From the NCBI GenBank assembly GCA_008638375.1, contig CM018051.1, forward strand, positions 29,943,344-30,007,343: DNA of 64,000 bases. Reading direction: 5' to 3'. Shown piece by piece: positions 46,262 to 56,860 of the stretch. The notes under the pieces were generated by a model. That model had not been told where the DNA came from, did no database searches, and saw nothing but the letters and a program-made list of their open reading frames with translations. The DNA comes from Nyssa sinensis. Lineage: Eukaryota; Streptophyta; Magnoliopsida; Cornales; Nyssaceae. Position 1 is the first letter of the stretch, and every line of letters begins with the position of its first letter. Position numbers and translations under genes: made by a program.

Positions 46262-46345
46262 TGAATAGGATGGCACGCTGGCCAGCGTGCCATCTCCCTC
46301 CCCATACGTCCCACGTTCGAATCCTGTAAGGTGCAATTGCACCTT
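46262..46345 (+). other. tRNA-like module 1 in LTR E, with palindromes
   Basis: Contains a perfect 26-bp palindrome at 46269-46294 (arm GATGGCACGCTGG), a box-B-like CGTTCGAATCC near 46313, and the 14-bp palindrome GGTGCAATTGCACC (46330-46343) followed by a long T run that could end pol III transcription. The matching site in F is 52020-52105. Confidence 0.45.
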
Positions 46346-46422
46346 TTTTTTTTTTTTTATTTTCGGATTTTATTAGATATATTATATATATATATATATT
46401 GGTTCGCATATATGGCACACGC

Positions 46423-46493
46423 GCATGCGTGGCCGAGTGGAAAGAATGCGCGTGTGCGCGTGAGGTCAGGGGTTCGATACCCCGTAGCAGCAA
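46423..46493 (+). other. tRNA-like module 2 in LTR E (Ser/Leu type)
   Basis: Box A TGGCCGAGTGG (46430-46440) and box B GGTTCGATACC (46471-46481), with a good T-arm (GGGG/CCCC). The spacing is short and no anticodon arm is clear, so this is a tRNA-derived segment, not a working tRNA. Its partner lies at 52173-52247 in F. Confidence 0.55.
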
Positions 46494-47582
46494 ATCCTTC
46501 CCTTTTCTTTTAAAAACTTAACTGTATATATATATATATATATACCTAAGGCCCAAAACGACGTCGCCCCATTAATTCGGTGGCAAGCCCAGAGGCTGCC
46601 ACGCGTCCGAGTCGACACGAAAATTTTAAAAGACCGAGTCAACTCACTATCGTCTTCCCCATTTCTTCCCCCCGTGTTGCCTTAGTTGCTGGTTTCCATT
46701 TCTTCCTATTTCGTGGATTTTGGCCAACTGTTTTGCTGCTGTTTTCAACCTAAAATGTTTCTAAAACATTATGGAGTGTTTTGGCATTCATTTGGAGATT
46801 CGAATGTGGCTCAAAAGCTTGGTTTAAGCCACGATAATCCGAACCTGTTCATCGTTGGTTTATGGTCATTTCTTCATCATTTTTAGTGAGGTTGGGCTTA
46901 TTTTGATCCCCTCTTCATGAGGATTCAAATCCCATTCATGGATGTTGGTTTAAATGAGAGTTTAAGGGTTTGGGTTGTAAACCCGTAACCTGCAAGTTCA
47001 TGTTCGGAGGTCTTTTCTTGAGCTTCGTGGTCGCGTATTAGGGTTTTTGGCATGCTATAAGGGTCTAGTTTAGGTTTTGATAAACCAAATCTGGTTTGGT
47101 GTGCCTCAGTTCAGACCTGCTTCAAGCAAGGTCCATCCATGGCTGCCTTGTGTACGGCTTGTGTTTCTTAGGTGTTTTAGGTCGAGATTTTCATGCCTAA
47201 TTCATGTATATTCATCCTAATCATCATATATGCTAAATCAAAGGCTTAAAACAGATTCATACATATAAAAATTCTAGAGAGAGAAATTCAAGTGTTTGAG
47301 GGTTTACCTTGTTTCAAACTGTTTCTCTCTCCCTTGCTCCTTGCTCCCTACTTCTGAATGTCCCAGAAACTCCTTCAAACTCTCCTTCACTCTCGGATGG
47401 TTGTGTGTGTGTGTACAAGCACCATGTATTCTTGTATGAAGAAAGTGAATCATGGCAAATTTCTGATTGCCCCTCTCTTTGGGTTAACCCATTACAGGCT
47501 TCTTCATGAGTGGCTTGAATTGCCACTGTTTGGGCAGGCCATGAGTGGCCGGTTGTGTGTGTGTGTGGTGTTTGACTCACAC

Positions 47583-47616
<34 letters not shown>

Positions 47617-48187
47617 GGCTCACCCTTAATACCCTTGGATAATACACACACCTCTCTCACTTTTGTACACTTTGGACAATAGCATGCCCTATTATACATA
47701 CATTTCATACATACATATTTTGGCATACATGCATGCATGCATACACATACCCATATATACATATTCATGTATAATTATATATATATTTAAGGTTATAATT
47801 ATTCATACAGTATATATATATATATTTTTTTTTATTTAATTATGTATATTAATTGTTACTATTTATTTCTTATACTTAAAATAATTAATTACTTTAAAAA
47901 ATTTAATTATTTTCTTAAATGTATTATCTTGTACTAATCTTCGTATCCTCGTAATACGTGCCCAAATTCTCGTACTCGTATCTAAAATCGGTAGTGAAAA
48001 TATAATTATCATCAAAATCGACATGTTGGTGATTGCAACGAAAGTGATGTACAGTCATCCTGACTTTTCAGGACATTTACTTAAAAGTTCGTGCGTCGGG
48101 GTCGACACCGACCTTGTTACTAAAGGCGTCGATTTCTAACTTTAACACAACAGCTTGATAGTCCCTAATTCGGGTCGGGGTATTACA

Positions 48188-49363
48188 CACGCTACACACA
48201 GCTGCACCACCCTCTCTTTTCTTTCACTTCTCCTGCTGCTTTATTTGACTTTTCATTTCTTTCTCTTTTTTTGTTTTTTTTTCTTTCTCCTTTCTTGTTT
48301 CACTTTTAAACACACGTTGCACTTGCTGCACACACATATAAATATATATTTATCTTGCTTTCTTGCACCGCCCCACATTTTTGACTTTTTCATTTCTTTC
48401 TTTTCTTTTGTTTTCTTTGCTGCTTTCCTTTTTTTTTTTTTCTTTACTTTAGTTAAGATATTTGACATGTATACATATTATATAATACACACTCTTACAC
48501 ACACCAACACTCTGCACACACACTTTTCTCTTTTTTTTTCCTGCTTCTTGATTCACTTGAAATAATATATATATATATATATATTTGCATATATATATAT
48601 ATATATTACATAATAACATATCATGCCCATTAACACCACACAATACACTGCCAACTTATCTCATTTTTTCTTTCCCATTCTTTCTTTTTACTTGCATGCA
48701 TTTGCATGCTTATCTATATATCTATATATATATATATATAATAAATTGCATTATATATATATATATACACATTTATACTAAATACATATACTCTTATAAT
48801 ACATGCATAGTCAACCGTATATATATATATACTTGTATATATTTATTTTATATATACATATATATTATCTCATATATATATACATATATATTCTTACATT
48901 TATTAAAATGCACTATGCAAGTATATCGAGGCATGTACTGGCCTACATACACGATTCTCCGTACAGCTCAGGTTTTATTGTACAGTACTACTGGATACTC
49001 GGGATTGCTTGTAACCACTTCTCATATATTTTAAATATCATATTCTATTCTTATTTGTGATTCTCGCTATTTGTCTCGAATTACGTGCCTATACTGCACA
49101 TAATTTATTATAATAACTCGGGCCTATTTTGGTATTATTTTTATCGATCTCAGTTTATCTTTGATACGTTGTTCATTGCTTGGTCAAAGCTCGGTATTAT
49201 TATTTGACTCTTTTAAGATATAAATGAATTTATTCTATTTTATTCGGGTTTCATGTTCGGTTACAACTGGTATTACGCTACTCGACCCGACCTATCTCGA
49301 TTTACGTGTACTCGATCGGGTCCACTCGAATTTACGTGCCATATCCCGGGTCAGGATATTACA
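48188..49363. other. element K, right piece
   Basis: CT-rich start, many (TA)n runs (48564-48900), and a family tail ending CCCGGGTCAGGATATTACA at 49363. Open frames are microsatellite by-products. Confidence 0.6.
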
Positions 49364-49423
49364 AATAGTGCTCTACTGGCAAAACGAAAAACTTACTCTT
49401 AATTTTCAAGTCCCTACATTTGT

Positions 49424-49766
49424 CATGTCTTATATGTAAATTTTTATGTCTTTCGAGCTTCATCTGGTATCTGTTTTAGATTATCGGGATACATCGGTCA
49501 TTTTTTATTTTATACTCTAGTAGTTCCAGAGTCTTATTCAGCCCCATAATCATGCTTTATATCAGATTGGCCTTCTTTTTGAATTTATTCGGCCTTTACT
49601 TTGTATTTTCTATGCTTAAGGGTGTTTTTTTCATTTTATATTTTATGATATTATGACCCCGAATTATTATTTAGTCATTCATACAAGTTTACAATTATTT
49701 GGGCCTTCATTAGTATCAATTTTGTCCAATTCGGACTTTATTCAGGCTTCAAACTGTATTAGGGGC
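49424..49766. other. element I, second piece
   Basis: Resumes family sequence that parallels B around 33350-33700 (ATCTGGTATCTGTTTTAGAT compared with the TTGGTATCTGCTTTAGAT block). Interrupted at 49766 by F. Confidence 0.6.
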
Positions 49767-51013
49767 TATCACGACCCGAAATTCGCCCTGTGTGGACCTC
49801 GTGTCGGGACCGTCGCCTACAGACCCGGGGGTTTGAGGCAAGTCTCACATAAGCAGCGGTATCGAATAGATGTGCGACATGTGGTTTGCGGAAGCGTGAA
49901 AAACTTTTTTTCTTTTCTTTTCTCATTTTAAAATTTGCACATCCGTCCAGTACTACCGCTCTTTACATTGCGGTATACATGATCATATATTCAGAGCATA
50001 ACTAAAAACTTAAAGACTTTATAACATTACATGTCCACTGCCCCGAGAGGCTTAATACACATTCTTACACTGTTTACTAATACAAAATGTACTATTAGAG
50101 TTCATAGGGTTTCCCAAAAGAAACTACTTAAACACATCTTCCCAAACGGTCAGACTCATCATCATTAACATCGAAATCAGATCTGCCATGAATCACCTGA
50201 AAGGGGGACAGATACAAATCTGGGTAAGCTAATCTAAGCTTGTGAGTAATTCTTGCATTCGTCATGGGGTTTTCAATTGGTAGTGGTTTAGCACATGAGA
50301 GTTTATAAAATACACATTACCAATTGCTTGTACATTTAGAACACAGAATATATGCATTCTTAAAACAGATAGCTTTGAAACATTTAAAGTATTTAAGCTA
50401 AACATACATTTCTTCAAGTAGAGTATATGCACTTCAAAAACATATAAACATGCATGATAAAAATGGGGGTAAAAAGCTGCTTCCATTTTCAAAAGCGTTT
50501 GTCATCTTTTCTTTTTAATTAGGTGGAATCTGTTTTGAACTAGACTCCCATTTTACTGCAATGCTATAATGGAGATATCTCATTTTTCAAGGGGATTAGA
50601 TCCTACTACTGGGCATTTCTTCATGTCATAGTTGAATCCCAAAGGATTTCAACGTCGCATGTGGTACTTAAGTACCATTTATCTTATAAAACATTTATCA
50701 CATGGCTTATTCAGTAGATATTTTTTATGAGTATTTAAAACATGAAATATATAACTTCTGCAATAGGACTTCAAATGCTTGGAATAATCAAATTCAGAAT
50801 ATTTAAGAAAATTTGCATTTTACTCAGACAAACTCAATATTTCTAAGAAAGGAAATGTATAAAAACATTTACGGAGCATGTCATAACAGAATATTTTAAA
50901 ACAACAATCATATAAAGACTAAATTTGATATTCAAATGCTTCACATAACTTGAACTTAAAACTTCTTCAAATACATGGAGTTAAATCTCCACTTCAAATA
51001 CAGGGTTACTCAC

Positions 51014-51073
51014 CTTATACGTCTGGGTTGGCGCTACTGTGGTGCCTTCCCTTTGCCTTTCCCTTTTCTCAAC
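51014..51073 (-). other. exon-like block Y in LTR F
   Basis: The acceptor TATTTTAG precedes G-TTG-AGA-AAA; joined to block X the frame reads RLRKGKGKGKAPQ, then TAG (51034-51036). The block ends at the donor GTGAGTAA. The intron to block X is 164 bases (51074-51237). Same phase and same end as in LTR E. Confidence 0.58.
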
Positions 51074-51237
51074 CTAAAATAGTTTAAGGAAATCTCATAA
51101 ACTTCATATACATTCAAATCAACTTGTGGTTTAAATCTATCCTTGGACTGTGTAGGCCTAACTAAAAAAATCAGCCTAATTATAATTGTACCACATATCT
51201 AATTTCTTTACGTACTTTAATGGTAAATAAATATTAC

Positions 51238-51458
51238 CTCTGAAGCCATTCACTCAAGGTTTCAGCGTTTTCTTGTTCCTTAATTTTCGCTTCAGCAAGT
51301 TGTGCCTTAGTTGTGGTTCTATACATGAACGGCCTAACTGAAACGATTTCACATGTCTTAGCGATCCGGATTTTCTGGGCAATCACCTTTTGTTGCCATA
51401 ATAAATCTTCTATAAAAGCTTCATGTGTTTTATCGATACTGATTACTTGAGCCTTAAT
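51238..51458 (-). CDS. exon-like block X in LTR F, open frame
   Basis: The minus strand, after a GTTATAG acceptor, is open for 73 codons: IKAQVISIDKTHEAFIEDLL, WQQKVIAQKIRIAKTCEIVS, VRPFMYRTTTKAQLAEAK, IKEQENAETLSEWLQ, then the phase-2 donor GTAATAT. Shared with E: IAK, VSV-PFM, TKA--AEAK and EN-ETL-EW. No stop codon. There is no start codon in this block, so if transcribed it would need an upstream exon I could not identify. The protein is unknown: charged, helical, with a basic tail. Confidence 0.55.
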
Positions 51459-51966
51459 CTATAACACAATTCAACGTGTTAGAAATTAACTTTCATTTAA
51501 ACTATACTCTTCTGGTAGCTCCATTAACTTTAAGTTTGATTTATTTACTTCACATGTTTACATGTTGAGTCTTTCCGTATTTTACCTCGAAATACGAGCA
51601 TTAGTTTAGTACCTCGGCAATGTTCTAGTTTATAGCCACCTAACTGATGCTATTCATCAAATTTTATGTATTTTTATTTTAGACACTTCTTTTGGTCAAA
51701 TAGACTCTACCATTGAGTCCGGAACGTCGAAGAAAGTCAATTTAGGCTTTCGTGGAATTCTGTTTGGGTTTGGTAGTAGTAGGGGTATTTTGGTCATTTA
51801 GCATTTTTTTCGGGTCTTAATTTTTCGGGACCTCGTCTAATGACGTGGACCTCATCGTTGGACTCAGGAGGTCCGAGATAGTAAGAATACACTAATAACT
51901 TGTCCAATTTGGACACCGGACATTTCTTGACTATTTAATTTAATTAATTAAATTAAATCTATCAAG

Positions 51967-51968
<2 letters not shown>

Positions 51969-52008
<40 letters not shown>
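51969..52008. repeat. (AT)n microsatellite in F
   Basis: About 40 bases of uninterrupted AT repeat just before the tRNA-like modules; LTR E has a shorter run in the same place. Confidence 0.95.
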
Positions 52009-52011
<3 letters not shown>

Positions 52012-52019
52012 TTGCATAA

Positions 52020-52105
52020 TAGGTCGGATGCCAAATGGATGGCATGCTGGCCAGCGTGTCACCTCCTTTCTAAAATGGTCCTGGTTCGAGTCTCCCCAGG
52101 TGCAT
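52020..52105 (+). other. tRNA-like module 1 in LTR F
   Basis: GATGGCATGCTGG then CCAGCGTGTCACC, the decayed form of the E palindrome, then box-B-like GGTTCGAGTCTCC. Homologous to 46262-46345. Confidence 0.45.
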
Positions 52106-52172
52106 TTATTTTTCTGAATTTATTATATATATTATATATATATATATATATTCATGCCACAATACACTACAC

Positions 52173-52247
52173 GCGTGCGCGTGGCCGAGTGGAAAGGGAG
52201 GGGGTTTAGGCGCGTGGGGTCAAGGGTTCGAACCCCAAGGCTTACGC
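52173..52247 (+). other. tRNA-like module 2 in LTR F (Ser/Leu type)
   Basis: Box A TGGCCGAGTGG (52182-52192) and a consensus box B GGTTCGAACCC (52225-52235). The ends GCGTGCG and CTTACGC can pair as an acceptor stem with one mismatch and one G-T pair. The T-stem is partly broken and no anticodon arm is clear. Read as a tRNA-derived segment. Confidence 0.55.
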
Positions 52248-53872
52248 GTTTTCATTTTTTTTTTCCTATTTTCTTGAAACCAAACGATGGACAGAGGCCT
52301 TATCTGTGGATAGGCTATCTCAGTCGCACCTAGGATATTTAATTGGACCAATATACGCGTAACCAAACAAGGTAAATCAAGGTTTTAAAACCCTTAAACA
52401 AAACGTTGCCGTTTCATTTATGCGGTGGCCCTCTGCGATTACGACACGTGTCCGAGCCAACTCTCTGAGTCCAACTGAGCCACTCGAGTTGACTCATCGT
52501 CTTCCCCATTGCCAAAATCATGGTTGCCCTAATTTCTGCAGATTTTCTTTTGAAATTTAGTAAAGTTTGGATTAAGGGATCCTCACTGTTTTCATTGTAA
52601 ATCATTTCTGGGTTATTAAGGAACATTTTAGCATTCGTTTTAAGGTTCGAATTGATCTCACGAGTTCGGGCAGAGGGTTGATAACTCAACCTACAACTCG
52701 TTCGTATACATTCATTTTTGAGCCAAAATCGTTGGGGTTTGTTATGTCGTGATCCATTTTCCATAAGGTTTCATTCCCTATTTTTTAAACCTAGTTTTGG
52801 TGTGAGTTTTAGAGTTTGGTTTTCAAAACCAAAACCTGCAACTCATGTTATAGAGGTCATTTCTTATGATTTTTGATCACGGTCATAGGTTTTTGGAACA
52901 CCCATAGGGTCTACTTGAAGCCTCACTACACCAAACTTGGTTCGGTTGCCATAGGTTCAGACCTGTTTCAAGCAAGGTCCTCCCATGGCTGCCTTCCTGG
53001 GTTTGACGTTTTAAACTGTTTTTAGGTTCCCATTTCATCTTTGGACAAGTTTAAACATATTATAAATATCATATATACAAAATCAAGGCTTAAAATAGTT
53101 CATATGTAGGAAAAATTCCAGAGAGAGAAAAATAGTGAGTTGAAGTTTTTCTCACCTTTTCCTTCAATTTCTCTCATCTTTTCCCCTTGCTTCCCACTTC
53201 TGAATATCCCAAAACTCCTTCGATCTCTCACTCTCTCTCAGTATGACTAAATGGTTGTGTGTATACAATATGTTTATAAGTATATAAGTATACCTGATCA
53301 TTACAAACCCTGATTGCCCAAACCACTAGGTTACCTTGTTGCTTGTTGCAGCATCCCTAATGAGTGCCCTCCTTACTGTTTTGGGGCAGGCCATCAATTG
53401 GCCATGTGTGTGTGTGTGTTATTTACAAGTTATATGTATATTATATATATTCACACACTAATACACCAAGACACACACACACACCTTAACCGACACACAC
53501 ACACACATCTCAACTGACACACACATACACTTTTAGATATTTTAGGTTTTTCTTTACTTATGCGTATATATATATATATATGTGTATATATAAATATATA
53601 TATTTATATATAACTATACTTGTACACACACATGTAGGTGTACACACTTGACTACAGACACACAATACACCCTTAGTGTGTGCATTGTATGTATTTCATA
53701 TACTCCATTTAATTATGTAAAAAAAAAATTAATTTCTTACATTTAATTAATTAATTATTTTAAATTAATTAATTATTCTCTTAAGCTTATAAAAATCTTT
53801 ACATTAATTTTTCATAACCTCGTAATGCGTGCCATATGACCCGATATCTTTGGGTCGGGGTATTATAGGGGC

Positions 53873-55440
53873 ATTTTGGTAATTTTATACTTTCGCGCTC
53901 CACATTTTTCGGTAGTTCTTTTGCTAATACAAACTCCACCATTGAGTCCAAAGTGCTCGTCATAATTAAAATAAACTATCTTTTATGTTTAATTGGCCCT
54001 GGTGTCATTAAGGGTAATACAATCATTTACCATTTACGTGTCTTTATTTTTCTAAGACTTAATTTTATAAATTGGACTCCATTTTTAAGTCTGGAATGCC
54101 CGAAATAGTAAAAATATACTATTTATTTATTTTATTTGGGTTTCATTTGACTTATTTAGTGTCTAAAGGTAAAATAGTCATTTTATCCAATTAATAAAAT
54201 AATTAAATAAATTATTTTATTATTTTTCAGGGGCTTATTTAAATTATTTCCTTAAAATTTGGTCCTTAATTAATATTATTATTCATAACTGTTGGGGTCT
54301 GAATGAAATTTCTTAAGAATCTAGGTCAATTTCAAATTTTAGAATTTTGTATTCTAATTAAGAATAGCCAAACAGTGGCCTGCTTCATAGAATAGGGATA
54401 GGATATCCCTATTCTAGTTTTAAACAGATTTTAATTTTATATCCTTGTAGCCAAACACTACCCATCCCATGTAAAAATTCAATTAGAACTTAACCAACAC
54501 GCTGTCATTTTGGATGGGTTTATTTTGCGGCTGGGTCGAGTCTGACCTAAACCCAATCCAGGACCCAACCCGAAACCCTATTGTCTTCTCCGGTGACCAA
54601 CAGTGGTCTTCTCCAGCGCCGGCGAGTTTGCTTTAGTAAATTTTTGGGTTCGGTCCAATGGGGTTTGAAAGGCAATTCCATAAGGTTTTCATATCCGGGG
54701 TTAGTTTTTGACCTAGATTTTTAAAACTTCGCGAATTTGGACTTACAGTCCTGTTTTCGACAACGGTCAATTTTTCGGCCAATTGTATCCGTCCAATTTT
54801 TGGAAAATTTTTCTATTGTTTCAGCCCCTTTTTTCCTCCCATGAGTTTCTCAAATCATAAAGAATGCATTAGCATTGTCTAGGTCTCCTAAAAATGGCCA
54901 AAATCGAATTATTCACTAAAATTCAACAGCACCTACAACTGCCAATATCTCCATGGTCTCTTGACCATTTTGACTCATTTAAATTGCTAAATGCTCCAAT
55001 TTTTCCCTACTTTTCAACGTGTAAGTGGTTTTGAGCTTCTTTGAGTTTTCAGCCACAAATTAATTTTCTTAAGTTCAGGTCTATGGAAATCCTAGGGTTT
55101 CCTTGCTCTAAAAGCTACATTTTTCTTGCATTGTATTCCCCTGTCAACATACTTCACATGCATGCAAACATAAAACTCAAAAACAGTTTCTATATAAAGA
55201 AAATTTAGAGAGAGAAGATTTTTACCTCTTTCTCTCTCTTCAATTTTTTCCTTCTCGGTTGCTCCTCTCTCACCTTCAAGTTGAGGTAGCCATGCATGCA
55301 ACAGGCAGCCTCACTCTCCTTCTTCTTCTTTTCTCAATTTCTCTCTCTACTTTCTCTCTCCACATCACTCTTTGTTTGATTTCTGAACTACGTACAACAA
55401 TCCCACGCAACACATATATATACATATATATCACTTATTT
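53873..55440. other. element I, third piece, truncated end
   Basis: Family sequence in the expected order (ACCATTGAGTCC; a TCTTCTCCGG block; an AGAGAGAGAAGA block near 55206) but without the terminal TTACA. No coding frame recognised. Confidence 0.55.
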
Positions 55441-55695
55441 AACTTTATATATTTGATTTAGTTGCATGTAATGGGATTGGCTAGTTTGGGAGGTGAGGGA
55501 TTCATTTTATGTACATATATACATATATGTTGCAATATTTTCTACAATGCTCCAGCAGTTCATGAACGGCTAGCCTAACAGAGACTAATGGAGTTGATTA
55601 GTATTCTTGAGTATGGTGTCTGCTGGCATGTCCTTGAATTTGTTTGTGCTGGTCATTTCCTTGAATTTTGTTCATTATATATCTGTTCTTTGCAG

Positions 55696-56616
55696 AACAA
55701 ACATGGAACAGATGCAATTCAGAAGGTTGCTGCTGCCCATGACAGCAAAATTGTTGAAGGCGTTCTTAGTCATCAGCTCAAATAGTTTGTGATTGATGGA
55801 AATAAGGCCGTACTGAGTGTCTCCAATCCTAAGACAAAAGTAGATGATTCTGAATTTGAGGAGAATGAAGTTTATGCCATTGATATAGTCACAAGCACTG
55901 GTGATGGCAAGGTAATTGTGGAGTTGATATTATTACAAATTTTCCTGTTATGCATCTTCTTACATTTGGTTCCTAAAATTGTTGGGCGTAACTTACAGCC
56001 TAAGCTGTTGGACGAGAAGTAGACAATTATTTATAAAAGAGCCGTTGACAAGAATTATCACCTTTAGATGAAAGCATCTAGGTTCATTTTCAGTGAAATA
56101 AATCAAAAATTCCCCATCATGCCATTAACAGGGCTTGCGCCTTTTACCATGACAATAAGCGTTTTATGTCCTTCACAACAGGGCTGGGAAGTGAAGCGGG
56201 CTCGGCTAGGATTAGTGGAGTGTGTCAATCGTGATCTTTTGCAACCTTATCCTGTTTTTCATGAAAAGCCTGGTAAAGATTGTCAGGATTGGGATTTGCA
56301 GAAATGTAATCGGGTGCTGCCTGCAAAGTTTAATTATTATTATTATCATTATCATTATTATTTATTTTAAGTAGGGGTGATCACCTCTTTTGTCTATGTT
56401 GTGCTTCAATTTGTGCTCAGACATGTGTTGGCGGTGCAGGTGATTATGTTGCTCATATCAAATTCACTGTTTTGCTAATGCCAGATGGTTCAGATCGCAT
56501 CATATCGCATCCTTTCCAGGAGCTGCAGCCAACTAAAATAATAGATGACCCTGAAATTAAATCTTGGTTAGCCTTGGGCACATAGACAAAGAAGAAAGGT
56601 GGTGGGAAAAGGAAAG
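55696..56616 (+). pseudogene. EBP1: EBP1-like exons 5-8
   Basis: Exon 5 (55696-55911) reads AIQKVAAAHDSKIVEGVLSH, QLK, TAG, then FVIDGNKAVLSVSNP and NEVYAIDIVTSTGDGK. Exon 6 (from 55999) reads PKLLDEK, TAG, TIIYKRAVDKNYHL, TAG, MKASRFIFSEINQKFPIMP. Exon 7 (56182-56272) reads KRARLGLVECVNRDLLQPYP. Exon 8 (56440-56616) reads DYVAHIKFTVLLMPDGSDRI, PEIKSWLALGT, TAG, TKKKGGGKRK. Stops at 55783, 56020, 56065 and 56583. The first two replace glutamine codons (consistent with CAG to TAG). Donors GTAATT, GTAAAG and GTAACC remain; the exon 6 donor is lost. Confidence 0.9.
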
Positions 56617-56860
56617 GTAACCATCAAGATTTCCTCCCTCTCCCCAAGATAATTTGGCAAAATTAAGAGTGAAAAGGAAGGAATTTTTTTTTTTTTTAAA
56701 GTCAGTATTGGCATTAATAGACAAATTTTTTTTTTTCCAAATTAAGGTAATTTTAAAAGTTATTTACGACTTTAAGGTGGTTTCAAATTTATTTACCAAA
56801 ATATGGTGTTTTGAGAAAATGTCTTTTGGAAAGACGCTTTCTGTCTGCATCTTATATCAC
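56617..56860 (+). other. start of EBP1 intron 8
   Basis: Donor GTAACC and intron-like T-rich sequence before the inserted second pseudogene. No frame supported. Confidence 0.5.

Larger units (their letters stand above)
43825..48187 (-). mobile_element. solo LTR E, inserted in K
   Basis: 4,363 bp, starting TGTCACGACCCGAAACCC and ending TCGGGTCGGGGTATTACA. The flanking 5-mers are CATGC (43820-43824) and CACGC (48188-48192), a target duplication with one change. Carries the exon-like pair X/Y on its sense (minus) strand, two tRNA-like modules on the plus strand, and several (TA)n runs. Confidence 0.82.
28441..49363 (-). mobile_element. long-LTR element K (left-truncated), inserted in J
   Basis: Family sequence is recognisable from about 28500 (TTATTCATCAAATTTTG; GAATAGACTCTACTATTGA) and ends CGGGTCAGGATATTACA at 49363. 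It is interrupted by C (29809-43325) and E (43825-48187). Its own left terminus is missing, and no target duplication was found. The 28930-29808 part carries gene-like but unidentified sequence on the minus strand. Confidence 0.55.
27253..49418 (-). mobile_element. solo LTR J (C family, reversed), inserted in I
   Basis: The left end TGTCACGCCCC and right end TTTTCAAGTCCCTACA are the reverse complements of the two ends of the element C LTR. The flanks carry the perfect duplication TTTGT (27248-27252 and 49419-49423). About 1.2 kb (27253 to about 28440) matches the C LTR (about 37270-38649) in reverse, for example near the GGTCAGC / TTGCATTAG blocks. Only 55 bp of the other end remains (49364-49418); the middle is lost or replaced by K. 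Confidence 0.75.
49767..53867 (-). mobile_element. solo LTR F, inserted in I
   Basis: 4,101 bp, starting TATCACGACCCGAAATTC (first TG changed to TA) and ending GGGTCGGGGTATTATA (last CA changed to TA), with the perfect duplication GGGGC (49762-49766 and 53868-53872). Removing it rejoins ATTAGGGGC to ATTTTGGTAATTTTA, the expected family sequence. Carries intact exon-like X/Y blocks and two tRNA-like modules. Confidence 0.9.
25496..55440 (-). mobile_element. long-LTR element I (host of the nest), 3 pieces
   Basis: Starts TGTCACGACCCAAAACCC at 25496. It is interrupted by J (27253-49418), resumes at 49424, is interrupted by F (49767-53867), and resumes to about 55440. The pieces follow the same internal order as family members B, E and F (for example ACCATTGAGTCC near 53940 and AGAGAGAGAAGA near 55206). 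The expected TTACA terminus and a matching target duplication were not found, so the right end looks truncated. Non-coding throughout. Confidence 0.6.

Noticed and set aside
48155..49060. plus-strand frames of 136 and 149 codons
   Set aside because: Coded by T-rich and (TA)n tracts in element K.
25491..49368. I ending at 49363 as one element (25496-49363)
   Set aside because: Flanks TTATG and AATAG do not match, and the 55 bases after 49363 are the end of J with its TTTGT duplication; 49363 is therefore the end of a separate element, K.
52173..52247. functional tRNA-Ser or tRNA-Leu gene
   Set aside because: Boxes A and B are good, but no anticodon stem is clear and the T-stem is partly broken; kept as a tRNA-like module only.
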